A stretch of DNA of 38,043 nucleotides from JAGQRJ01 sp041402045 (GCA_041402045.1 JAWKSZ010000079.1:1-38043), one strand, 5' to 3'; shown: positions 1-8,133, numbered from the stretch's first letter. Translations and numbers: made by a program. Notes: generated by a model from the sequence alone, not told the origin.

Positions 1-945
1 CCGATCCCCAGCCGCTTCGGCGTGGTGGGCACCTCCGGGGAGCCGGCCCCGGCCTGGGCCAGCGAGGGGACGGAGATCATGCGCGAGCTCGAGCGCTGGC
101 GCGGCCTGCCGTTCACGACGGACCTGGTCGTCGAGTTCCGCGAGCCGACGGAGGGCGGCCCCGCGGGCTGGTACGAGCCCGAGACCAAGCGCCTGGTGGT
201 CACGCTCAAGGGCACGCAGCGCTTCGGGCGCGGGGTCATGCTGCACGAGATCTTCCACGCGCTGCAGGACCAGCACTTCGACCTCAGCGCGGCCCACGCG
301 AAGGTCGCGGGGGACCCCGACGCCGAGCGCTCGCTGCAGGCGGTGATCGAGGGCGAGGCCATGCTCGCGGTGCAGGAGCTCATGGACTACGACTTCTCGC
401 GCCACGCGAAGCTCCCCCCGGACGGCGAGCTCGACGAGGCGCGCTTCGACAAGGTGTTCCACTACGGCCAGGGGCTGCAGTTCGTGCTCGCGGTGCGCAC
501 TGCCAAGGGCTGGGACGGCGTGGGCGAGCTGTTCGCCGCCCCGCCGCGGGCGACGTCCTTGATCCTGTTCCCCAAGCGCTACCTCACCGACGGCGCCGCG
601 CCCGAGGCCGCAGAGCCCCCGGCGCGGGTCGCGGACCCCGACGAGGAGCCCACCGCGGAGTCGACCCTCGGCGCCCAGGGCCTGCGCCTGTTCGTGGCCC
701 GCAGCCCCGAGACCCGCCCCCACACCGCCGACCTGGCCGCCGCCTGGCGCGCCGACCGCCTGACCGAGCTGCGCACGCCCCAGGGCCCGGTGAGCGAGTG
801 GCGCCTGACCTTCGTCGACGCCGCCTCCGCCACCCGCTTCGCGAGCGTCGCGCCCCTGGCGCTCGCGGCGCAGGCAGGCCAGCCCCCGGCCCGGGTGGTG
901 TGCGACGTGCGCGGCCCCCACGTGTGGCTCCGCTGGCGGAAGTAG
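1..945 (+). CDS. HEXXH-type putative metallopeptidase, 5' partial
   Basis: The reading frame is open from base 1, so the true start lies upstream of the window; an internal GTG at 22 is probably not the real start. Counting from that GTG, residues 75-79 are HEIFH (an HEXXH zinc motif), followed by ALQDQHFDL and, about 31 residues further on, an IEGEA stretch whose Glu could be the third zinc ligand. This HExxHALQDQHFDL...EGEA layout occurs in uncharacterised zinc-metallopeptidase-like proteins of several GC-rich phyla. The C-terminal third is Pro/Ala/Glu-rich and then a compact domain. Substrate and localisation cannot be judged because the N terminus is missing. The peptidase fold is well supported; a catalytic role is inferred. 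Confidence 0.75.
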   Translation, partial: PIPSRFGVVGTSGEPAPAWASEGTEIMRELERWRGLPFTTDLVVEFREPTEGGPAGWYEPETKRLVVTLKGTQRFGRGVMLHEIFHALQDQHFDLSAAHAKVAGDPDAERSLQAVIEGEAMLAVQELMDYDFSRHAKLPPDGELDEARFDKVFHYGQGLQFVLAVRTAKGWDGVGELFAAPPRATSLILFPKRYLTDGAAPEAAEPPARVADPDEEPTAESTLGAQGLRLFVARSPETRPHTADLAAAWRADRLTELRTPQGPVSEWRLTFVDAASATRFASVAPLALAAQAGQPPARVVCDVRGPHVWLRWRK

Positions 946-983
946 CCGTCGGGAGGTTGCTCAACGGGCCGAAGCGCCCGGAC

Positions 984-1255
984 TCACCGGGCCCCGGACA
1001 GCAGGATCCGCTCTCCATTCCGCTCGACGATCAGGGCCACCAGGCCCTTGAGCCCGTCCCGGAACGCCTCGTCCACGCCAGCGACGTCATTGACTGAGAC
1101 GACCGTGTCTCCGGGCTGGAGGCCCAGCGCGGCCTGCTGGAGCTCTGGCACCCGGAGTCACGGCAAGGAGGTGACAGTTCAGAGCGCCTTGCACGCCAGT
1201 TCGCTCGAGGAACGCCCTTCCACCGGCAGGATCCGCGCTTCACGCCATGAGAGTA
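984..1255 (-). pseudogene. Remnant of a C-terminal PDZ domain
   Basis: On the minus strand a short frame ending at TGA 984-986 reads LQPGDTVVSVNDVAG, then about 30 further residues to ILLSGAR. This matches the carboxylate-loop/strand pattern (GLxxGDxVxxVNG) of PDZ domains in HtrA-like or C-terminal-processing proteases. Upstream, the frame is closed by a TGA, and plausible coding (EARILPVEGRSSSELACKAL) continues in another frame, so the unit is frameshifted at least once. No protease domain remains. It is best read as the decayed 3' end of a PDZ protein or as an indel-damaged short gene. It fills the gap between the metallopeptidase and the GSxEDEA cluster. Confidence 0.45.
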
Positions 1256-1275
1256 GGCGACCTCAGGGACCTCCC

Positions 1276-2067
1276 GTGAGTGACTCCGACCTCCGTGACC
1301 TCGAACGTCGCTTCCGCGCCTCGGGCAGCGTGGAGGACGAAGCGGCATGGCTCCGCGCTCGACTGCAGCACGGCGCCCTGGAGCCAGATCGGGTCGAGGT
1401 CGCCGCGTGCCTCGGCGCTCCCGCGGCTGCGCTGCTGTGCTCCACGCGCGCGCTGCCGCCGCGCTTCTCCTCCGGTTTGGTGTCCGGCCGCCGGGAGACC
1501 TGGCCGCGGTCGGCGAGCGAGCGCCGGGCACAGCCTTCCCCGCTCCTCGCGGTCTTCGGAGCGACGCCAGGCGACCTCTACGAGCCCGGACTCGACCTCT
1601 CCCTCCGTCGTTCGGAGTGGGACACCTGGTTGCTCGACGCCGCTCTTCCGCCCGATTGCCTGCGACGCGTGGCCGCGGCCGTCGCCCGCCTGGCCTTTCG
1701 GGCATACGCAAACGGACGCACCTATAGCCAGGAGGAGTGGGTGACCGAGGAGGTCCGCGCGCTAGAGGTCGCCGTGTTCACTGGAGCGGACGACTACGTC
1801 TTGAAGGGTGAGGGCGCTGAGAGCGCTGCCTTCGAGGCGCGCGGCACGAAGGCGCAGCTCCCCGCGGAGGCGGTGGCGTCAGCGTGCGCCGCGTTTCGGG
1901 GCGAGCACCGCTCGGAGCTCGTGCTGGCCGCGGCGAAGGCTGCGGGACCCTACGGAGCGAGGTTCCGCGCCGCCCTCGGCGAAGAGGTCGTTCCCTGGGC
2001 CCTGAACTACGCCGACCCGGTCCGCGAGCGAGCCGGGTCCAGGCCCTCCGAGGTCGTTGGTGGCTGA
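1276..2067 (+). CDS. GSxEDEA-motif paralog A, unknown function
   Basis: 263 residues from GTG 1276 (reading VSDSDLRDLERRFRASGS). The GTG was chosen because the conserved family N terminus begins exactly there; the frame stays open upstream but without family similarity. The N terminus has the LxxLERRFRxSGSxEDEAAWLxARLQxGxLExxRVEVAAxLG block, and the C terminus ends VVPWALNYADPVRER. Both blocks recur in the next two paralogs (2060-2683 and 3440-4233), while the middle differs in sequence and length. I know the GSxEDEA block from uncharacterised planctomycete and myxobacterial proteins but not its function. No signal peptide or membrane segment is visible. The stop overlaps the next paralog by 8 bp. 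Confidence 0.72.
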   Translation: MSDSDLRDLERRFRASGSVEDEAAWLRARLQHGALEPDRVEVAACLGAPAAALLCSTRALPPRFSSGLVSGRRETWPRSASERRAQPSPLLAVFGATPGDLYEPGLDLSLRRSEWDTWLLDAALPPDCLRRVAAAVARLAFRAYANGRTYSQEEWVTEEVRALEVAVFTGADDYVLKGEGAESAAFEARGTKAQLPAEAVASACAAFRGEHRSELVLAAAKAAGPYGARFRAALGEEVVPWALNYADPVRERAGSRPSEVVGG

Positions 2068-2683
2068 CCGCACGCTCCGCGAGCTCGAGCGGCGTTGGAA
2101 GGAGACGGGATCCGTAGAGGACGAAGCGGTGCTGCTCCTCGAGCGGGTGCACGTGGGAGACCTCGCTGCACGTCGGTTGGAGGTCGCCGCAGCAGTCGGA
2201 CACCCTGCGGCCAGGGTCGCGCTCACGGATCGGCGCGCGCCGCGAACGCCCGGCGAGTGGACCAGGGTCTTCGCCCACGCCGAGCCAATGTGGCTTAGAC
2301 GGGCCGCGGCGTCTGCGTGCACCGACCTCCTTGCCGGGTACGAGACAGCGCACGCCGACGATCTCCGGCCCAGGGCAGCGCTCGAAGCGGTCGAGGCCTG
2401 GCTCGTCTGCCCCTGCGAGGCCCACCGCGCCGCGGCAGCAGACCTGCAGCTCTTGGTTGCGTTCACCTACGACGCCATGCCAGACCTCGCGCTCTCGCTG
2501 ACCGAGATCGCCCAGGGCGACGCCGAGGTGGCGCGCGAGTGCCTCGACGCCGTGTTCGTAAGCGTGGGCAACGACGAGGCTATACGCGCAGGCCTGCGTC
2601 GCGACCTCGTCCCTTGGCTCCTCGGTTACGCCGACCCTGTGCGAGAGCGCGTCGAGGCGCGACACCAGCTCGAGGAGCCCTGA
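2060..2683 (+). CDS. GSxEDEA-motif paralog B, unknown function
   Basis: 207 residues from GTG 2060, which overlaps the end of paralog A by 8 bp; a TTG at 2057 is an alternative start. It begins VADRTLRELERRWKETGSVEDEAVLLLERVHVGDL and ends DLVPWLLGYADPVRERVEAR, the same end blocks as its neighbours. The central part (about residues 60-170) is Ala/Leu-rich, probably helical, and unlike paralogs A and C. The tight overlap implies translational coupling with A. A cytosolic protein is likely since no export signal is seen. Function unknown. Confidence 0.75.
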   Translation: MADRTLRELERRWKETGSVEDEAVLLLERVHVGDLAARRLEVAAAVGHPAARVALTDRRAPRTPGEWTRVFAHAEPMWLRRAAASACTDLLAGYETAHADDLRPRAALEAVEAWLVCPCEAHRAAAADLQLLVAFTYDAMPDLALSLTEIAQGDAEVARECLDAVFVSVGNDEAIRAGLRRDLVPWLLGYADPVRERVEARHQLEEP

Positions 2684-2734
2684 GCCGACAGCGCCTCGGG
2701 TGCGCCACCCACCAGGCGCGGAGCCTTCCGCGCT

Positions 2735-2775
2735 GGCCCTCGCGAGAGGGCCGTAGGGGAGCAGCTTGCTGCTCC
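2735..2775. terminator. Two adjacent hairpins with tetraloops after paralog B
   Basis: GGCCCTC-GCGA-GAGGGCC (2735-2752) and GGAGCAG-CTTG-CTGCTCC (2758-2775) are two perfect 7-bp stems with 4-nt loops, 5 nt apart, 52 bp after the stop of paralog B. The first loop is of GNRA type. No U-tract follows, so intrinsic termination is uncertain; an RNA-stability or attenuator role is equally possible. Confidence 0.4.
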
Positions 2776-3036
2776 CGGTATGGCGGGCCTTCCACCTCTC
2801 CGGTCTCCGAGGGCCTCCCCGCCTCGAGGACGACCTCGCGGAGCGTCGCTCGACGGGCCGACCGCGACTCATCGCGGAGGAAGCTCAGCAGGCCCGCTAG
2901 CCGAGCTCCTCGGCGAGGCCGATCTCGATCCGCTCTGGCCCCCGCACGTAGCCCGGCCTGCTCGGGGACTCGAAGGCGGAAGGGCGCTGACCTGCCGTCG
3001 CTCGCCTTGAGCCGCCGGACCAGCGGGGCGTGAGCC
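2776..3036. other. Non-coding gap between paralog B and the next gene
   Basis: About 260 bp with no frame resembling a protein family on either strand. Short open frames exist, as expected at this GC content, but none has a convincing start or similarity. It may be debris of an earlier paralog or neighbour. Confidence 0.4.
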
Positions 3037-3447
3037 TTGCCGCTAGCCTACTTCGGTGAGGAGGCCGCCCTGCCCGAAGACGTCCTGGAGATCGTGGACC
3101 CCGGCTTCTCGACCGCCGACGCCGAGCAGGTGCGGCTCCAGTTCCAGGGGGACCTGACCCTCGACTTCCAGGACTGGCGTGAGGTCCCCGTGCGCGTGGT
3201 CTTCCGCGAGGCGATCGGCTTCCGCTGGGCCGACGAGCAGGAGTGGGTGGACGGTGTGCGCAACGACGTCACCTACCGGGTCCAGGGCTCGCCCTGGCTG
3301 GCGACGCTGGCACGGCTCTGCGGCGAGGACGCAGGCGCGTTCCAGCACCTCCGGCTGTGTTTCAACGCCTGCGGCGTGCTCGACGTCGTGTGTCGCAGCT
3401 TCGAGGCGGAGGTCGGCGACGCTCCGTCGGGGTCCGCCGGTGGGTGA
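3037..3447 (+). CDS. Small acidic hypothetical protein
   Basis: 136 residues from TTG 3037; the start is uncertain because no ATG/GTG fits and no clear ribosome binding site is seen. The protein is acidic and of mixed alpha/beta character (LRLQFQGDLTLDFQDWREVPVRVVF, LRLCFNACGVLDVVCRSFEAEVG) and contains three Cys. I do not recognise a family. It lies between paralogs B and C and its stop overlaps the GTG of C by 8 bp, the same geometry as the A/B junction, so it is probably co-translated with C. Small acidic genes inserted between variable-core paralogs can be immunity or partner proteins, but nothing in the sequence proves that here. Confidence 0.6.
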   Translation: MPLAYFGEEAALPEDVLEIVDPGFSTADAEQVRLQFQGDLTLDFQDWREVPVRVVFREAIGFRWADEQEWVDGVRNDVTYRVQGSPWLATLARLCGEDAGAFQHLRLCFNACGVLDVVCRSFEAEVGDAPSGSAGG

Positions 3448-4233
3448 CGAGCCTCTGCGCGAGTTCGAGCGCCGGTTCCGGGCCACGGGCAGCGCGGAGG
3501 ACGAGGCCGCCTGGCTGCGGGCCCGGCTGCAGGCCGGGGCGCTGGAGCCCTGGCGGGTGGAGCTCGCGGCCAGCTTTGGGGGCGCCGCAGGCGCCGTGTG
3601 GGAGCGGCCGACCTCGATCCGAGTCGACGCCTCGAAGTGGGTCACGCTGGACGACGACCCGCGTGGACGCGTGAGCCCCGCTAGCCCGATCGCGGCCCCC
3701 TCCTTCGCGGAGTTCGCACACCGCCATGGGCTGTGCCCCTGGAGTCAGTGGTTCCTGAGCTGCCACGCGGATCGCCGCGGCCTCGCAGGCAGAATCGCGA
3801 CGGGTCCGGCGACGGTGGGCTACGGGGTGTGGGGCTCGATCTTCTCGCCTGGCAGGCTCGCTGAGCTGGGAGTGAACGAGTGGGCCACCGAGAGCCTCTG
3901 GCGGCTGGAGGGGCTGTGCCTCGGCGCCCCCCCGCTCCAGGGGAGTTCCCTGAGTTTGGTGGAGACGCCTTCGACGCAGCCGATCAAGCCAGGCAGCGCG
4001 AGGTGCGTTCGGTCGTGCTCGCGGTCGAGGCCGTCGGACACGCGCACTACGCGGCGCTCCACGGCTCCGCCGAGGACGCGCTCGTGTCGATCCGGAAGTC
4101 CGCAAGCGCGACGAGCGGCGACGAGGTGTTCCAAGCGATGCGAGCAGATCTCGTCCCCTGGTTGCTCGGATACTCGGACCCGGTGCGCGAGCGCGTCGAG
4201 GCGCGCCGGAGGAGCGAAGCCGGGGGCCCCTAG
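3440..4233 (+). CDS. GSxEDEA-motif paralog C (single-base frameshift)
   Basis: Starts at GTG 3440 (VGDEPLREFERRFRATGSAEDEAAWLRARL) and, in a second frame, ends DLVPWLLGYSDPVRERVEAR. The frame switches in or near a run of seven C at 3927-3933. Adding one C there gives one 264-residue frame (795 nt) with both family end blocks intact, so a miscounted homopolymer is likelier than a pseudogene. The middle contains WSQWFLSCHADRRG and other sequence unrelated to paralogs A and B. Its TAG stop overlaps the stop of the convergent phosphatase gene in a CTAG. Function unknown; cytosolic by appearance. Confidence 0.65.
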
Positions 4234-4679
4234 AACCCATAGAGGACCACGCTCTCGAAGTCTTCGTTCCGCAGACACCCGGGGTCGTGGCGCGCGCGGA
4301 TCAGCTCGACGACCTGCTGCGGCCTGAGCCCCGACACTGCGTTGAGCGCGAGCCCCGTCAGGAGGGACGAGCGGTTGATCCCCGCGCGGCACACGGCGAG
4401 GACGCCCTCACCGGCCTCCAGCGCGGCCACCATGGTCGCTACCGCGGGGACGACCATGCGCTCGATCTGCGCCCAGCGCCAGTTCGGCAGCCCCTCCTCG
4501 TCGGGAAACAGGGTGAGCACCACGTTCTCGTGGCTCGGGTGGCGCTGATACTTCTCGGTGGCGACCACGAGCAACGAGACGCCCAGGGTCGTGAGGTCGT
4601 CAGGAACCGCTTGGAAGCCTGACTGATACAGCCGGCCGCCGCTGGGGTGCTCGAAGATCAGGTCGACGTCGCCGCGCAT
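4230..4679 (-). CDS. Dual-specificity-type Cys phosphatase
   Basis: 149 residues. The motif VCRAGINRSS (C97, R103) matches the CX5R phosphate-binding loop of the dual-specificity/tyrosine phosphatase superfamily, which uses a Cys-phosphate intermediate. The usual His before the Cys is Val here. LFPDEE near residue 60 could supply the general-acid Asp. Length fits a minimal DSP domain with no added domains or signal peptide. It lies 24 bp downstream of the oxygenase-like gene on the same strand, probably one operon. A substrate among the Ser/Thr-kinase targets encoded elsewhere in this window is possible but unproven. Confidence 0.82.
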   Translation of the reverse strand: MRGDVDLIFEHPSGGRLYQSGFQAVPDDLTTLGVSLLVVATEKYQRHPSHENVVLTLFPDEEGLPNWRWAQIERMVVPAVATMVAALEAGEGVLAVCRAGINRSSLLTGLALNAVSGLRPQQVVELIRARHDPGCLRNEDFESVVLYGF

Positions 4680-4703
4680 GCCAGTGCAGCCTCGCGCTCC
4701 CGG

Positions 4704-5468
4704 TCAGTCGTGGCCCTTGAGGTAGAGGATCTGGTTCAAGCGCACGGTGTCGCGGTAGGCCTCGAGGCTCAGGTGCTGGGAGTGGGGCATGCGGCCGTCG
4801 AAGATCACGAGGCGGTTGAAGCGCATTTTGACCAGGTAGAGCAGCTCCCAGAACTCGTTGCCGTCGTCTATGTAGCGGTTCTCCTTGGCGGCGAACAGCG
4901 GGTTGAACACGATCGCGTCCTCGAAGCGCTTGAGGCCGTCGGGTTCGTCGAGGCGGGCCGGGTGGTAGCCGTGGCCGGCGGCGAGGGCGCGGAGGTCGTC
5001 GTTCACCGCGTGGGGCACGCGCTCGAGGCCGGTGAGCACGTGGCGGTAGATCCCGGTGCCGCCGTGGCACTCGCCGCTCTGGTTGAGGTAGACCATGGCG
5101 CTCACCCCCGGGTCGATATGGGGCATGCGCTGATCGACGTTCAGCACCTGATCGGCGGCGTTCTTGATCGTGGAGAACACCACGGGCTGATACGGCGCGT
5201 GGGACTCGAGGGGCTCGCCCCAGTGGGCGGAGAGGGCCTGGATCAGGGGCTGCGTATCGAGGGACACGAAGGCGCGCCGGCCGGGGAAGTTGCCGTGGAC
5301 GCCGCCCTGGTTGGGCAGGAAGTAGAGGCCGCGCGCGAGCTCGAGCACCTGCTCGGGGTGGGCGTAGAAGTCGTCGACGATCACGACCTTGTGCTTGCCC
5401 TCGCCCACGCGCTTCGTGGTCACGATCGGGCGCTTGTTGAGCTCGAGCACGTCACTGGGCCAAGGCAC
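4704..5468 (-). CDS. DUF6445-like / 2-oxoglutarate-Fe(II) oxygenase-like protein
   Basis: 254 residues from GTG 5468, chosen because GGAGGT lies at a good distance upstream; the frame is open further upstream but without similarity. The pattern PHIDPG (H117, D119) followed by FDGRMPHSQH (H229) and an Arg in DTVRLNQ resembles the HxD...H...R iron and 2-oxoglutarate binding set of double-stranded beta-helix oxygenases. The sequence resembles the DUF6445 family as I remember it. Substrate unknown. Cotranscription with the phosphatase is likely (24-bp gap). It diverges from the desaturase gene across an inverted repeat. Confidence 0.65.
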   Translation of the reverse strand: MPWPSDVLELNKRPIVTTKRVGEGKHKVVIVDDFYAHPEQVLELARGLYFLPNQGGVHGNFPGRRAFVSLDTQPLIQALSAHWGEPLESHAPYQPVVFSTIKNAADQVLNVDQRMPHIDPGVSAMVYLNQSGECHGGTGIYRHVLTGLERVPHAVNDDLRALAAGHGYHPARLDEPDGLKRFEDAIVFNPLFAAKENRYIDDGNEFWELLYLVKMRFNRLVIFDGRMPHSQHLSLEAYRDTVRLNQILYLKGHD

Positions 5469-5537
5469 GGGGCACCTCCACGGGGGGATCGTAACGGCCC
5501 CCGTCGCCGCGGGCCTCCCCCTCTGCGTGTCGGTCAG

Positions 5538-5568
5538 TGACACGCAAGCGGGGACCAGGCGCGTGTCA
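5538..5568. promoter_or_regulatory. Inverted repeat in a divergent intergenic region
   Basis: TGACACGC at 5538-5545 and GCGTGTCA at 5561-5568 form a perfect 8-bp inverted repeat with a 15-bp spacer between the oxygenase-like gene (minus) and the desaturase gene (plus). Half-site spacing of two helical turns would suit a dimeric regulator. No regulator gene is adjacent. Confidence 0.35.
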
Positions 5569-5749
5569 TGAAATCGAGCTAAACCGCCGCTCGACCTGGA
5601 CCTGCGACGCAGACGCGCCCCCCAGAAGGGGGCGATCCGACGCAGCTCGTGCGCTCCCAGGCGGTTGAGGGGTCTCAAGGCGTGGCGACGGAGCGTCCCC
5701 CGGGGATTGGAGCGTCGCTTGCTGACTGGATCGTCGCGAGGAAGGTCGC

Positions 5750-6901
5750 ATGCAGCTCTCCACCCAAGACCTCGACGCTCACGGACGCGCGACGGGCCTG
5801 ACCCTCAAGCCCCTGATCCGCGCGATCCCCAAGGAGTGCTTCCAGCTCTCGGCCTGGCGGGCCTGGGCGACCCTCGCGCGCTGCGTGGCGGTGATCGCGC
5901 TGCTCGAGGTCGCGCTGGCGCGCCTGATCCAGGCCGACGGCCTGCCCCTGGCCCTCGAGGTCCCGGCCTACCTGGCGCTGTGGTTCTTCCTCGGCTGCGC
6001 CTTCACCGGGATCTACATTCTGGCCCACGACTGCGGGCACTACGCCTTCTCGAAGCGGCGCTGGGTCAACGACGCCCTCGGCGAGCTGATCATGGCGAGC
6101 CTGCTCGGCAGCTACACCTCCTGGAAGCTGATCCACAACCAGCACCACGTCTACTCGAACGTGCGCGGCAAGGACTTCGGCTGGCCCCAGGGCATGAAGA
6201 CCCAGGACGAGCTGGCGCAGGCCCCTTGGGCGGCGCGGCTCTTGAACTGGGTCGCCTTCGGCAGCCCGGTCGGACTGGCGATCGCGCCCTGGCTCAGCCG
6301 GCTGCACTTCTGGCTGCTGCCCGAGGCCTCGGTCCCCCAGTTCGAGCGGATCGCGGAGCGCGACCGCAGGCGCCTGCGCCGGAGCCTGCTCATGATCGCG
6401 CTGTGCAGCGGCGGGATCCTCACCGGCCTCGCGCTGTGGGGCGGGCTGTGGGCGGTGGTCGCGCTCTACCTGGCCCCCGCCGCCGTGGCCGCGAGCCTGG
6501 GCTTGTTCCTGATCCTGCTCCAGCACTCCTCCGAGGACGCGCTGGTGTTCGACCCCGAGGACCACACGCCGTTCCGCAGCCAGGTCGTGGGCACCTACGA
6601 CACGCGCTACCCGCGCTGGCTGGAGTGGCTGGTCCTCGACGTGAACCTGCACCTCGTGCACCACCTCACCCCGCGGGTGCCCTGGTATCACCTGCGCCGG
6701 GCGACCGCTGCGCTCAAGGCCGCCTACCCCGAGTGCGTGCAGGAGCGGACCTTCCGCTGGTCCATGCTCCCCGAGCTCTGGGCGCGCCCCGTCCTCGAGC
6801 GCCACCCCGAGGGCTACTTCGTGCGTGTCCCCGCCCCCGAGGCCGAGCCGCGCCCTGCGCCCCAGCCCTTGCCCGCCGAGCTGCTCCAGTCCCACGCGTA
6901 G
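5750..6901 (+). CDS. Membrane fatty acid desaturase
   Basis: 383 residues. The three His boxes of membrane-bound di-iron desaturases are clear: HDCGH (93-97), HNQHH (129-133) and HLVHH (301-305), plus an extra His in LLQHS (259). Hydrophobic stretches at about 41-60, 72-92, 162-190 and 213-258 place the boxes at the cytoplasmic face. The HDCGH/HNQHH/HLVHH combination is typical of acyl-lipid desaturases of the delta-12/omega-3 group, so it should introduce double bonds in membrane lipid acyl chains. Regiospecificity cannot be read from the sequence. It stands alone, divergent from the oxygenase-like gene. Confidence 0.9.
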   Translation: MQLSTQDLDAHGRATGLTLKPLIRAIPKECFQLSAWRAWATLARCVAVIALLEVALARLIQADGLPLALEVPAYLALWFFLGCAFTGIYILAHDCGHYAFSKRRWVNDALGELIMASLLGSYTSWKLIHNQHHVYSNVRGKDFGWPQGMKTQDELAQAPWAARLLNWVAFGSPVGLAIAPWLSRLHFWLLPEASVPQFERIAERDRRRLRRSLLMIALCSGGILTGLALWGGLWAVVALYLAPAAVAASLGLFLILLQHSSEDALVFDPEDHTPFRSQVVGTYDTRYPRWLEWLVLDVNLHLVHHLTPRVPWYHLRRATAALKAAYPECVQERTFRWSMLPELWARPVLERHPEGYFVRVPAPEAEPRPAPQPLPAELLQSHA

Positions 6902-6921
6902 CCCGTTGAAGTGCACGGCGA

Positions 6922-6946
6922 CCTTCGGGAAATCCGAACCCGAGGG
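6922..6946 (+). terminator. Possible hairpin terminator after the desaturase
   Basis: CCTTCGGG (6922-6929) pairs with CCCGAGGG (6939-6946) with one mismatch and a 9-nt loop, starting 20 bp after the desaturase stop. No U-tract. Confidence 0.3.
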
Positions 6947-7012
6947 CGCGTTGGGAGCTGGTAACGTCCGCGTGTTCGCGCAATCCGGCGCGTTCGAGCA
7001 AAGGACTGCGTC

Positions 7013-7999
7013 ATGACGCGCACTGTCGCGCCCCTCCTCGGGGCGCTGTTCCTGGCGGTCTCCCCGACCTTCGGCCAGGACCTCGAGGCCAAGCTGAAGG
7101 AAAAGCTGGCCCACCCCTGGATCCAGGAGCAAGGCTGGATCACCGACTACGACGAGGCCATGGCCCAGGCCAAGGAGAGCGGGAAGCTGATCTTCGGCTA
7201 CTTCAGCCGCTCCTACGCCCCGTGCCCGCCCTGCTCGGCCCTCGAGCACGGCGTGATCGAGACCCCCGAGTTCGCCGAGTTCGCCCAGGAGGTCGTGCCC
7301 TTCCTGCACATTACGACCCGGATCGAGGGCCGGAAGCACGACGACCTGCTCACCCAGAAGGGCGGCAAGGGCTTCCCCCACCTCGTGATCATGGACGCCG
7401 AGGGCGGCGTGCTGAAGGAGGTCGAGGACCGCAGCGTGGAGAGCTTCCGCGCGGCGATCGAGGACGCCAAGGCGTATCAGACCCTGGCGGCCAAGGCCGA
7501 CCGGACCCCCGCCGAGGACCTCCAGCTCCTCGAGCTCGACGTGGCCCTCGGCCGCGTGAAGGGCGACGAGGCGCTGGCGCGCCTGGAGACCCTCGAGGGC
7601 GTCGACGCCGGCGAGGCCGAGGCGCTGCGCGCCGAGATCGAGCACAAGGCGTTCGACGCCACGGTGCTCGGGATCCTCGAGGCCGCGCCCCAGCCGACCA
7701 ACGAGGCCGAGCAGAAGGCGGCGATCAAGCAGATCGGCGAGCAGTTCTGGGCCCACCACCAGGAGGGCAAGCGCCCCAGCGACGACATGCTCAAGACCCC
7801 GTTCTTCAGCCTGATCATGCAGTACGGGATCAACGAGGGGCTCGCCGGCGCCGCGCGCGCGGGCTACGACGGCTTGTTCGCCCTGCACGGGGACAACCCG
7901 CGAGCCAAGGCCCAGTTCGACACGTTCCGCGAGCAGGTCGAGGCCGTCGAGGCCAAGGCCGGCGGCGCCGAGCAGCCCGAGGACGGCGAGGGCAAGTAA
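7013..7999 (+). CDS. Exported thioredoxin-like protein, Cys form (CPPC)
   Basis: 328 residues with an N-terminal signal peptide (MTRTVAPLLGALFLAVSPTFG, cleavage near 21), so it acts in the envelope. A thioredoxin-like domain follows: KLIFGYFSRSYAPCPPCSALE with CXXC at C71-C74 and a later GFPHLVIMD stretch matching the cis-Pro strand. The C-terminal half (about 150-320) is helical and Glu/Ala-rich and may be a partner-binding extension. No other Cys occurs. It is the tandem paralog of the UGA-containing gene just downstream, sharing the MTR start, domain order and terminator. Likely a thiol-disulfide oxidoreductase; the electron donor is unknown. Confidence 0.82.
   Translation: MTRTVAPLLGALFLAVSPTFGQDLEAKLKEKLAHPWIQEQGWITDYDEAMAQAKESGKLIFGYFSRSYAPCPPCSALEHGVIETPEFAEFAQEVVPFLHITTRIEGRKHDDLLTQKGGKGFPHLVIMDAEGGVLKEVEDRSVESFRAAIEDAKAYQTLAAKADRTPAEDLQLLELDVALGRVKGDEALARLETLEGVDAGEAEALRAEIEHKAFDATVLGILEAAPQPTNEAEQKAAIKQIGEQFWAHHQEGKRPSDDMLKTPFFSLIMQYGINEGLAGAARAGYDGLFALHGDNPRAKAQFDTFREQVEAVEAKAGGAEQPEDGEGK
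7241..7261 (+). other. SECIS-like hairpin relic in the Cys paralog
   Basis: CTCGA-G-CAC-GGC-GTG-A-TCGAG folds as 5 bp, a G/A mismatch, 3 bp and a 3-nt GGC loop. Its loop lies on the same Gly codon as the SECIS loop of the downstream paralog, with the loop about 24 nt after the Cys71 codon. It could be a decayed SECIS or chance. Confidence 0.35.
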
Positions 8000-8011
8000 C
8001 CCTCCCCCGTC

Positions 8012-8074
8012 CCGAGACCCGAGGCGCCAGGCGACCCCTGGCGCCTCGCGGCATGTACGGGTCCCGGGTCTCGG
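8012..8074 (+). terminator. Strong hairpin terminator, copy 1, inside a larger inverted repeat
   Basis: CGAGGCGCCAGG (8020-8031) and CCTGGCGCCTCG (8037-8048) form a perfect 12-bp stem with loop CGACC. It is nested inside a second pair, CCGAGACCC (8012-8020) and GGGTCTCGG (8066-8074). There is no clear U-tract. The inner stem is repeated almost exactly at 9126-9154 after the paralog. Confidence 0.6.
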
Positions 8075-8133
8075 CTGGTATGGTCGGGCCGTCCGCGCAA
8101 TGGGGCGCGGAGCACACCACGAGGAGTCGCGTC

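Noticed and set aside
4647..5540. 297-residue plus-strand frame opposite the oxygenase-like gene
   Set aside because: It is Val/His/Ala-rich shadow sequence; the minus strand has a good ribosome binding site and iron-ligand motifs.
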